Assembly (NCBI GenBank): GCA_963082875.1 | Contig: OY720102.1 | Span: 1,178,001 to 1,242,000, forward strand | Length of the DNA: 64,000 nucleotides | Direction of reading: 5' to 3' | Source: Corella eumyota | Lineage: Eukaryota > Chordata > Ascidiacea > Phlebobranchia > Corellidae | Part shown: piece after piece, positions 1-10,400 of the stretch | Layout: the number at the start of each line of letters is the position of its first letter | Position numbering within the stretch: the first letter of the stretch is position 1 | Position numbers and translations under genes: made by a program | Notes under the pieces: generated by a model | Databases searched by the model: none | Told to the model about the DNA's origin: nothing | What the model saw: only the letters and a program-made list of their open reading frames with translations

Positions 1-1547
1 TAAGTCCTTTAACCTGAAATCTTGGGATCTGAGTGACTTTTAAACTTGCTGGCTGTCCGGTCTTCTTCTCCAATAACTTAAACACTTCTTCCCTTTCCTT
101 CACTTCATTGTATGAACTATTTTTTGTTCTTTTTGTCTAATGTAATAAAAGGTAAGTCAAAGGTTAAAAAAAAAAATTGTATGTTAAAAATAAATTCTCT
201 AACAATTATGCAATAATGTTTTTAATAATATTTTGTCAAAGTTATTTATTAAAGAGCATTAAGTTTTATTATTTAAAATAGTATTAGCTATACATCTTTT
301 AGGTGGACCTTACAAAGTTAGAAAAAACTAATTCACCCTTAAAGTAACAGAGTTCTGTTCATCAGATTTTCTCTTTGAAGCAACTTTTTTAGTCGGCAAC
401 TTTGAAGTGGTTCGGTTTTTTGGAATACTGAAAGTCTTGTTCGAGTTTAGCTTTTGGGATGAGGTCTTTGCCTCCAAAAAGTTCATTACTTTGTTATTAG
501 AACTAGCATTATCTATAAAGAAGACAGATATATACATAAGTTATATAAATTTAGTAATGAAAATTCAAGAAATAAAAAAGAAAATATAAATATACAGATT
601 ACTTGTAACTTGTTCACAGTATCAAAAAGCTTGTTTTTTACAAACTATATTTGCTTAAATTAATTTATTAATACCTTTATTTCTTGAAGAACTTCTTGTT
701 CTTTTTACTGGTTTCTCTTCTGGTGTTTGGATCTTAAATGAGATTTCGTTATCTGATTCATCCTTTAATAAACAAAAATAAATTAATTGCAATTATAAAA
801 GCTTGTTAAAAACTAAACTAACTTACCTCTAGTTTCATCTCCTCTTCAGTTCCAGTTTTCTTTGGTGTAATTAAACACATCAGTTCTTCAGGTGCCTCTA
901 TTGAGGAGTCCTGTAGAAGTAAAAGTTGTTAATAATAAAATTTTATTACATACTAAACAACTATTTTTTGATTTTTTTTAAATATTTAAATGTAGTTATT
1001 TTTATTACCCCATCTTCAGAAGGTAAATCTGGTTTTGGAAGTATTGCTTTTCTTCCTTTTTTAACAACTGGGGAATTTTCTTTTTCCTTTAATTACAAAA
1101 TATTTAAACAATAATTGGTTTGGTTTATATATATCGAAATTTTGCAGAATAAAAATGTATAGCAATGGGTTATTTTTAAGCAGCATAAGTAGGAAGTACT
1201 CACGTCTTCTGATATGAACAAGTCCTGTGAATTCTCATTTGTTGTTGGATTTTTGTTTAAATCACTTTTTTCTTTCCATAATTTTGTAAGTTCCTGTATT
1301 ATTTTCCCATTCTAAACACAACAGTAAATTTACTTCAAAAATCAAGTTTAAAAAAAAATACGTTAGGTTAGAGTTATCAAAAATTCTTTTGTTTATATTA
1401 TAACAATACAATTAACAAATTAACTAAATAATTACACAAATTCTTTAAGGTAATTATAAAATTTACCTTCTTATTTGCTTTTATTCCATTTTCTTTGGCT
1501 AATTTCTGTAGCTCTGTTCTTTTCAAACTTTTTAAATCGATCTCCAT
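1..1547 (-). CDS. NUSAP1: NUSAP1-like SAP-domain protein (partial, multi-exon)
   Basis: Exons read right to left at about 1467-1547, 1204-1313, 1010-1088, 828-910, 675-762, 330-515 and 1-150; the gene continues past the left edge. The first exon starts at the ATG at 1547 and encodes a SAP-type helix-turn-helix (SLKRTELQKLAKENGIKAN), continued in exon 2 by GKIIQELTKLW. This closely resembles the N-terminus of NUSAP1, a nucleolar and spindle microtubule-binding protein. Later exons are basic, Ser/Thr/Lys-rich and low-complexity (KPVKRTRSSSRNK, then a Lys/Ser stretch), as expected of a microtubule- and DNA-binding tail. The leftmost exon (KEREEVFKLLEKKTG) is not one I can match to vertebrate NUSAP1, so the assignment rests mainly on the SAP region. 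It lies 250 bp downstream of the CEP295-like gene on the same strand. A different SAP protein is possible. Confidence 0.55.
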
Positions 1548-1796
1548 TTTTACCTAAGTTTACATAAACCTAAACTAAAACAATAAAATTTGTTACAATT
1601 AATTTTTAAGAAAAAGAAACCTATTCCGCAAATATTTAACCGCAAAGTAATAAAAGGCATAAAAATAGTTTCAATAATTGCGAGTTATTTAGGATCCAAA
1701 TTAGATAACTAGGACAAATTAAATGAATAAAATAAATATAAATTTACAGTACAATTCATAAAAAAGATCTAAAATTTTAAAAAATAAAAACAATTT

Positions 1797-2834
1797 TTAA
1801 TCATTTTCACTTTCACTAACTTGAGGGTCATTAAATCGAGATTTAAAAAACAAATTATCCGACTCATTCTCCCAGTGATTTAAATCATTACAATCAGTTG
1901 CAAAAGCAGATTCAAAAGCTTGCTTCAAATCCTGCATTTTCTCTGTCTCAACCAGTGGGGCGTTGCTAGTACATCTAACTACTACAGGTTGTAACCGATT
2001 TGTGACATTGTCCCTCCGTCTACTTGCATCTTTTCGTTGTAACATTTTGATCTCATGTTCCATTGCAATAGCTTCTTGCTTCATACGAGCATGCTGCATT
2101 GCTGAAAGATGTCGGATTTGTGCTTTCTCTTTTTGCGCAGCCAAGTGAGCTAATTTTTCCTCTAGAAGCTCCTTTTCTCTTTCTTCCTCTTCTTCTGCTA
2201 ATTTTCTGGCATCTTTTTCAAGCTCATTCGAAGTAGCCCTCTCAGCATTAAAAGTGCTGTAAAGAGATGATTGTGTCATGTTTCTGAAAGTTGAAGTGTT
2301 GCTACTTTTTGTTGAAATTGTTGATGCTACAATAGGTAAAGCAGCGATATGTTTTGCTCGGATCATCTCTTTTTTCGCCACCAATTTTCTTCTTTGTAAA
2401 ATCTCGTTTTGTTTCTCCTGTTTAATTTCTTCCATAATGTGAAGTTGTTTTAAAGCATCGGCATATCTTTGTTTCGCAATTTTCTTGTTTTGTTCCCAAA
2501 TTGAAGCCATCATTGCAGGATCTGAATAATGCTCTTCAGCGCTTGTGTGCGCTTTTCCAAACTCCTTTAAACCTTCGGAATATTCATGTTTTGTCTTTGC
2601 AGATGCAGCCATTTTTCTTGCTTCAAATTCTTTTTGCAACTTCTTGGCAATGACTTCAATTTCTTGCTGTCTTTTTTGAGCAACATTTAACCGCACAAGT
2701 TTAGCAATACATCGTTCCTGCATTCGAACCTGCATCAAACGTAATTTTCTCCGACTTTGAAACTCTCTTTCTGCAATTTGTTGAGCTCCATTGAAGTCCA
2801 ATAAAACATCTCTACTACTCATGTCTTTTATCAA
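1797..2834 (-). CDS. CEP295: CEP295-like N-terminal coiled-coil protein (single exon)
   Basis: A 345-codon intronless frame. The first ATG is at 2834 and a second, MSSRDVLLDF, at 2822; either could start. The protein is almost entirely charged coiled coil. It follows the N-terminal region of CEP295, a centriole protein needed for procentriole assembly and centriole-to-centrosome conversion: ERRRKLRLLQVR in human corresponds to QSRRKLRLMQVRMQER here, a HKEALK-type segment to RYADALKQLHIMEEIKQEKQ, and a LAAEEE segment to ARKLAEEEEEREKELLEEK. It also shares the 'ARRR' and late acidic 'LKQAFESAFA' blocks. Human CEP295 is over 2,500 residues, so this is a short form covering only the N-terminal module, or else a gene whose 3' exons I cannot see. 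The end SESEND is acidic and followed by a stop, and nothing CEP295-like lies downstream before the NUSAP1-like gene. Confidence 0.65.
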   Translation of the reverse strand: MIKDMSSRDVLLDFNGAQQIAEREFQSRRKLRLMQVRMQERCIAKLVRLNVAQKRQQEIEVIAKKLQKEFEARKMAASAKTKHEYSEGLKEFGKAHTSAEEHYSDPAMMASIWEQNKKIAKQRYADALKQLHIMEEIKQEKQNEILQRRKLVAKKEMIRAKHIAALPIVASTISTKSSNTSTFRNMTQSSLYSTFNAERATSNELEKDARKLAEEEEEREKELLEEKLAHLAAQKEKAQIRHLSAMQHARMKQEAIAMEHEIKMLQRKDASRRRDNVTNRLQPVVVRCTSNAPLVETEKMQDLKQAFESAFATDCNDLNHWENESDNLFFKSRFNDPQVSESEND

Positions 2835-4433
2835 TTTATAAAGTGCTAAAAAGGTTTAATGTCTAAATGTCAAAGAAACACATGAGTTTAACAAAAGCAT
2901 CGCCAACATTTTACAGTCTGACAGACTGACAGACAGTGGCAGTCTAACTTAATACAAAACTTTTAACAAAATAAAAAAATTTAAATACTTAACTATACAA
3001 CATAGCGTGTCAGCTTGTAAATACATTTACAACACTTTAGCAAACTAGCAATAGCAATCTAACAAAACTAAACACGCAAAAAAATAGATTACATCTGCAA
3101 AAAATTATAGTTTGAAAAAATAGCGATTTAATTTACTTATGACACCAAAATATAAATAAAAATTTTATTTTAGAACTGCTAAACAACTAAATAATGCTGA
3201 ATTACTCCTTAAACTACCTTAAATTTGCTTTTAACTTACGATTTTTCGACCAAACTTCGTTTTTATTTAGATCAAAATACAAGCAAAAACGCCGCCATTT
3301 CAATTCCACTATGAAGCGCTCTGATTGGTCAATATAAAACGATCTAGACGTGACGTCAAACTTATTATTATTTTTTGATTTCTATTGTTCTAGTCAAACA
3401 AAAGGAGCCACAGGCTACACAAATTAAAACTAATTAAAAAAAGTAAAAGGATATAAACAAAAAAAATCTTAAGTACCCCAATATTTTAACATTTTGCTGA
3501 AAAAGTTTATTTCAAAATAATAACAAAATAACAAAATTGCCCAAAAGTCTATTTGCTTTGAATCAAATGAACAGCATAATTAAGTAATTGTGCATTATTA
3601 TAGAATTTGCAATATATAACTATGTCATAAGGTGATCAATGTTATAATACAGTGACTAATTAATAATGAAGAAATGCTAATAATCGATTATGTGCTGAAA
3701 ATGACTGAAGACATTAAAGGCATGTAATTTAACTATTAAATTGGCTTAATAATAATAAATAGCATTAAAACAGTTAACTATATACTAGTACTTATCACAT
3801 ACCATACCCATAATAACACACTATATAATATAACAAATAATAATTAACAGTAGAACAAGATTTAAAAAAATATAATACTCTTATCAAAAGGTCAGTACTA
3901 CTTAATAAAATCTTTAAAAAAATTGTACTAAAATACATATCAAATATCATGATTTATAACACATAAGTTACATAATACAATTAATAATAAGGAACACAGT
4001 TAAAAAGCTTGCATAAATCAAAATATATTATCTATTTGGAACAAATTTAATAGGCTGATTCAAAAAAACTACTTATTAAAATATACAAGAAAAATTTAAT
4101 TCTTAATAATTATTTAAAAAATAAAACAAGTAGTATTCTAATAACAAAATGATTTGGCCAACATAGTTCTTTAATGTATTATGATGTTTATAATATAAAA
4201 AAAAAAAATTTAGATCTAATGTTATGGATGCTCTTTGTAAAACACTTATGAATGCTCTTTGTAAAACAACTAATATTTAAGAATAGAAAGTTCCTAATTT
4301 TAAAACAGACAAATAAAAATATTGATTAAAAAACTTAAAAAAAAAAATAAAAATATTGATTAAAAAAAAAAAAAAAATCTTGTAAAAAAACATTTTAAAA
4401 TACGTCTGTTGGTAGAGACTGTGTAATTTCTGA
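2835..4433. other. Intergenic region with promoter-like elements for the CEP295-like gene
   Basis: No coding exon is seen. Within 3320-3360 there is an inverted CCAAT box (ATTGG at 3324-3328) and a perfect CRE palindrome TGACGTCA at 3351-3358, about 500 bp upstream of the CEP295-like start. From 3420 to 4433 the sequence is AT-rich and simple, including A-runs at 4200 and 4340-4380, and probably holds the 3' UTR of the TRPM2-like gene. Confidence 0.4.
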
Positions 4434-7400
4434 TTAAAAATAGGCGTTGTGTATTTTAGCTACTTTCTCAATAAATTGTTGATGACTGGCAAATAATTTT
4501 AGGTTGTGATCCAATCTTATCCACTTTGCACCACTTGCCTCATCTCCAGGCTGTTTAAATTATAAATATTAAGTGTAATTACAGAACAGATGACTAAACT
4601 ATTTGATATTTGACCATAAATATATAATGGAGCTTACAAGACCAACCAAGTAAAAAACTTAGTTTGTGGTGTGTTAGTAATTTATCGCAAGAAAATATAT
4701 GTTGCATGTTGTACCTATATTTCACTAATTAAAATACCAACCATAGGGGAGGTTATCGACTAGTGAATATAATTATACCATTAACATAGCAACACAACCA
4801 AATAACATTAACAAAAAACACATTCCTACATATTTAAGGTAAACACCATAACATAAAAAGTAAATTTTTAAACTAATAAAAGAAAAAAAAATTGTAGCAA
4901 TAATAAACCCGAGGTATATATCCATGTACCCAACTAGATTTTAAGTATATAAGGTAGTAGTTTATGACATTATCACAATAAAAACAAACTTACCTTGAGC
5001 CTAATATTTCCAAGTATAGAGCCATCATGATCATGAAAGTTGTAGACCATCGTCTCTATCCAAGCATTGTCAGTATTACGGGGGTCATCACAGTATCCTC
5101 TAAATACCTGGAAATAAGATCCTTAATGCATCAGTACTTCGAAAATAAATTAAGGGAAACATGTGCAACAAAGAAGCAAAATAAAGTATATGTATATACT
5201 TAGGTATCAGTGTATATGAGTTAACTGCATATAAAAAATGAGTTAACTGCATATAAAAAAAATTATAAAAAATAATATGACTAAAAGTTTAAGAAAAATT
5301 TGACAACTGTATACATAAAGTAACTATAAACAAGGTAGTTGTATATGAAATAAAATTACTGTACCTACAAAAACCGAATTTAATTTGTACAACAACCATT
5401 CTGTGATATAACACCATTATAACAGATCAGTATTACTTAAAAATATACAAGAAAGGGAAACTCAAAATTACAAAAAACAAACATTTTTTTAAAACAAACC
5501 TCTTGACCATGACACTTGAAAAGATTATTAATTTTCACTTTAAAGATTTCAGCTTCTTTTTCCTCCATATTTTCACAAGCAAAATTAACCTCCTCAGTAA
5601 ATTCACGTTCTAGAGTTCTTGACAACATTTCATCTGGATCGACCATGCCCTAATTGTAAAATAAATTGCTGTTTTTGCAATTTTTTTAATCATTTTTTTA
5701 CAAATTTTTTTTTGTATATATCTTTGTCCTTGATGTGGGAAAGTTGAATGCGCGACTTAAACATAGGGTAACAACTGTTACTCTGACCCAGTCTCGAGTT
5801 GCCTTTAGCAGTTTGGGATATTATAGATTATAATTGCCTGGTAATTATTCTGCTGATTAAGTGTTGGCTCAGCAGAAGTTCATACCGTTTATAGTGCCTT
5901 ACTCAAGGGCGCTACAACATGAGAGCAGTGGGGATTAAACCCACGACCTCATGGTGGTGTAGCAAGTGTTCTTACCACTACACCATGCTCCCGAAATGCA
6001 AGTATATATATAGCATAGTCATTGCTCTGCTGTTTTTCATTTAAACAACATTGTGTTAAAGCTGTTAACGTAAACCTAGTGTCTTTAATGACTGAAGGGC
6101 CATAATTTAATTCCGGTTAGAATACCATTGCACACTTTAGTCAGGTATTACAGCTTCTTAGATATTTACAAAATTACTTCAAATAACACAGTCTCTAGCA
6201 ATGCCACCAGTTTAAAAAACACTCTAGTTAACTTGTTAGGGTAAACCTAAAGCTTCTTTAGACAAAAAGCCTTAGATTTGTTACTATTTTTTTAAATATC
6301 CATCCAGATTTCAGCAAGGCATTGAATATTTTTTAAACATTAAAATAATTTAGAAAAAAAAATAAAAAAAACGGCAGCGTGGTGTAGTGGTAAGAACACT
6401 TGCTACACTACACATCATAGGTTCAATTCCCATTGATCTTATGCTGTAATGCCCTTGAATAAGATGCTATAAACGGTATAAACTTCTGCTAAGCCAGCAC
6501 TTAATCAGCAGCATAATTATCGGCAATTATAATCTATAAAATCCCAAACTGCCACAGGCAACTAGAGACTGGGTCGAGATGTTACTCTATGTTTAGGTTG
6601 CGCATGTGACCTTTCCACATCAAGGATAAATATATACAAAATAATTTTATTAGTTTATATTTTGTTTCTTGTTTTGGCAACTCACCCCAGGAATGGCCCA
6701 CTCATTATTATCTTCTCTCTTAATTGCTGCAAACTGTAAAACATGTTTTCCATCTATTATTGTGACATCACCATTGTCATCAAGCTCCCATTTTGTAACA
6801 ATGGGGTCAGCTGCATGGTTGGGACCATAACGACCCAATTTACCACGACCTCGTAACCCTGTACGACCTTCAGGGTTTCTGTGAAAAAATTCAGAATTTG
6901 AAAAAAAAGGTTTTCGAGCAAATTTCATAAAAATATGAATTTAAGAGAGTGCTTTCAATCATTTAAAACTGGTTTTAATTGATGGCTTGATAGTTGCCCC
7001 ATGGTTTACATTTTAATTGGAATTATATTGTCGCAACTCTTAACTTATATTTGACCTTGATAATTTACGCAAGGACCACAAGCGGCAATTTTATTTATTT
7101 TGCAAATATAAATTTGACATATTTATAACCTACATGTATTGTCCGATAAGTTTAAATATATATATAACTATATTTTTTATCTTTACTAACCTTGGTATGC
7201 CATCAATGACTTGATATTTTCCCAAGTAACTTTTCCTATTCACTTTCATGTTAGAATCAAAGGTGTTGAAAGGTAAATTCACTGCCTCAGCATTAACATC
7301 TTCTAAGCTGATATCAGCCCATATAGGTTTCGTATCAGGAGAGTTGAGATCACCTAACACTTCAGGTGCAGTGTAGACAGGAGGTTTGTAATCCAACCAT

Positions 7401-10400
7401 GGAACCTGGTAGTGTACAAGTGTGTTAACGGTTTAAGCATGATACATTATATGTAAGACAACAATGCAGGCATATTCCTAACATAGGATTAAATTATGTA
7501 AGAAAACAACATCTATGCATAATAGTGAACTTAATACCAGAAAAACATTTTTTGTATTCATTTATCCTTAATGCGGGAAGGTCAACTTCACAATCTAAAC
7601 AAAGATTTACATTTGTTGCCCTGACATAGTCTTAAGTTAACAGCAATTAGCAATTTTAACCAAAGCCTACCAACAGACAATATAATAAGCCAGTAAAACT
7701 GTAACTGTAATAGGCAACCCAAGGACTTAAATAGAAACTGCCCCAAATTTACATATTAATATTTAAAATAAAACAACACTTACAGCCCATTGCACAAGGT
7801 GATCAGGCACCTTAAGTCTTTTAACATCTGTTGCTTGTGGATAATTTATTTCCCTTGCTTTTATATGAACTACAAAAACAACATGATTTAAATGAATATG
7901 TTTTTTTTTTTTTTTTTTTTTTTTTTATTTGACACACAGTACAACACAGAAAAGAATAGCGTAGCACGTAGTAGTACATATCAAAAAACAAATATTAAAA
8001 ATTTTAAATAGCTAAATACAAACATAAACATAGTTTAAGGCAAAGTTGACCATTTTGTAAAAAATTTTTCCATTTTTTTAAATTTTTTATAACGATACAA
8101 ATCACAATCTCTTAAGTTGGTTACAAAAAAAATAAGTTCCCTAATTGTTGGTGCCCGTTCAGCATATTTACAAATATAAACAATATATCTAGAGCATAAT
8201 AATAATAAATTAATTAACGAATGAGAGTGATCATGCGAGACCACTCCAAACAAACGTTCGCTGTTAGAAATAATTAAAGGAAGTCTTAATGTGGCCGCAA
8301 TCCAGGATATGGCATCTTCCCAGAACACGTTGGTTACTGGGCATTTACAAAAAATATGGTAAATGGTCTCACTTTCGGCTTTACAAAAGGAACATACAGG
8401 CGTGGTCTTCAACCCAAACGCAAAGAGAGCATCGTTAGTAACTATGGCCCTAAGGTTTAATTTAATTTGAAAAGATCGCAATCTAGTCGTCAAACTTGTG
8501 TCCGCAGTTAGTTTATAGACTGATTTCCATACGTGTTCGTTTAAACTCGGGTCGTTAATAGTAGATTGCCATTTTAATTTTTGTTTAATCGGAGTTTTTG
8601 TATTATTTAATTGGTAATTGTAAATAGACTTAACTGTACCGCCGTATGTTTTAAGAAAAAGTAAAATATCATCTATGTATTTTAAACCTGAGCGCGTGTT
8701 ATTGTTAAAATAAGAGTCGTCAACATATGGTAGCTTGGATTTTAGTTTTATATAAAAAATGTAATCGTCATTTGTATTTCCAATGTTATATTTTGAAACT
8801 AGGTCGCTAAATTCAATGTGTTCGCCATTGTTTGTATATAGTTGTGAGAGGTCGGTCAATCCACGTTGTAGCCAGTTGGGGTTAAAGAGATATTTTCCTC
8901 GATATTTAGTGGTCTTATTAAGAAATATTGGTTCGGCGACATCGTCAGGTGGTAACATTATTTTTAATAGTTGTGCTGTTGTTCGTAAGTTACGAAGCGG
9001 TAAAATCCTCGTTATGTCTTTATGGTTGTAAATCAGTTTGGAACACATCACATTCGCAATTGTTTGCAGGTTTCCTGACGCACTTTCTATGTTTTTCCAT
9101 TGAGACTTAAAGTTCTTATCAAAGAGTTTTGCTGCCCAACGTGTGTATAAGGCTAAGATGTAACTTTCTATATCAATCATATTAATTCCTCCCTCTTTAT
9201 AATGAAGATGTAGTGTTTCGCGTTTCACACGTTCCCATTTGGAACCCCAAATAAAAACAAACAATTTTCTTTTTAATTTTGCCAAAAAAGCCTTTGGTGG
9301 CAACACTGGTACAACGCTAAGTTTATATATTAAAGTAGGTATAACTAGGCTTTTGATTAATGTTGTTTTTCCGATTAAAGTAAGGCCCCGAGAGGACCAG
9401 ATTTGGAGTATGTTTGCAATTTTGTTAAGTGTTTCGCTAAAGTTTAAGTTGAAGAATTGTTTATCACTAATGTATTTGGAAATCGGTATGCAAACGCCCA
9501 AATATTTAATGTTCTCCGACGGCCATTGAAGGCCAGCGGAGGCGAAGGGATGATCTTGGTTATTTCTACTTGCGCCAATATAAAAGGCTTGGCATTTTTC
9601 TATGTTCATCTTACACCCGGAGATGTCCCCGAAAAGATTTACAGTTTCAAAGACTTTATCAAATTCATCCGAGTCACCGTTGAGAAACACCAAAGTGTCA
9701 TCAGCTAAGAGCGATACTTTAAGCCGGTCTTCATTTATTTTAATACCTTGAATAGATTTGTTGATTCGTATTGCCGTTGCCAGACATTCTATGCAAAGAA
9801 CAAACAGCGTTGGTGATAAAGGATCGCCCTGGCGCACCCCCCTCTGTATAGAAAAATAGCTGGATAGAAAATTATTATTGATAACTGAGCATTTAGGCCA
9901 TCTATAAAATGTATTTAACCATGATAGTACATATGGGCCAAATCCAAATTGTATTAGAACCTCTTTCATGAAGACCCAGTCTAAGGTATCAAAAGCTTTA
10001 TATATATCTAGGGCAATAATCGCCCCAGGAAGATTTAAATTATCCACATAATCAATAACATTGAATATAAGTCTTAAATTTTCCCCTATATATCTGCCCG
10101 GTATAAACCCAGTCTGGTCTCGAGAGACTAGATCATCGATGTGCTGTTTAATTCTAGAGTTAATTAATTTAGCTAGTATTTTATAGTCTGCATTTAGTAG
10201 GGTTATAGGTCTATAGTTTATGGCAAAAAAAGTATCTTTGTTCGGTTTAGCTATTAAGGTAACCACACCTTGGCATTGAGATTCACTTAAAGTGCCGGTG
10301 GCCTGCGAATATTTATAACATTTAAGTAATGGGTCCTGCAACTCTGACCAAAATTTTGAATAAAATTCAATAGGAAACCCATCAGGGCCAGGAGATTTGT

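Larger units (their letters stand above)
4434..7405 (-). other. NUDT9-homology (ADP-ribose pyrophosphatase-like) domain of the TRPM2-like gene
   Basis: Exons 7405-7191 ([20 protein letters not shown]), 6880-6685 ([20 protein letters not shown]), 5648-5500, 5108-4994 ([20 protein letters not shown]) and 4553-4434 ([18 protein letters not shown]) align along the full NUDT9H domain of human TRPM2. Across the junction of exons 6685 and 5648 the reading is AIPGG then [19 protein letters not shown]. This fits the Nudix box G-x5-E-x7-R-E-U-x-E-E, and almost matches mitochondrial NUDT9 (REFGEE). Human TRPM2 has RILRQE here and is enzymatically dead. By residues this domain could hydrolyse ADP-ribose. 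The G-U at the end of the Nudix consensus is absent, as it also is in NUDT9. Confidence 0.9.

Noticed and set aside
5940-6410. tRNA genes suggested by A- and B-box sequences near 5980 and 6380
   Set aside because: The same sequence recurs many times with a fixed non-tRNA body and A-rich tail, and cannot fold into a full cloverleaf; these are SINE heads.
8783-9708. Plus-strand frames inside the LINE
   Set aside because: Antisense shadows of the reverse transcriptase frame.
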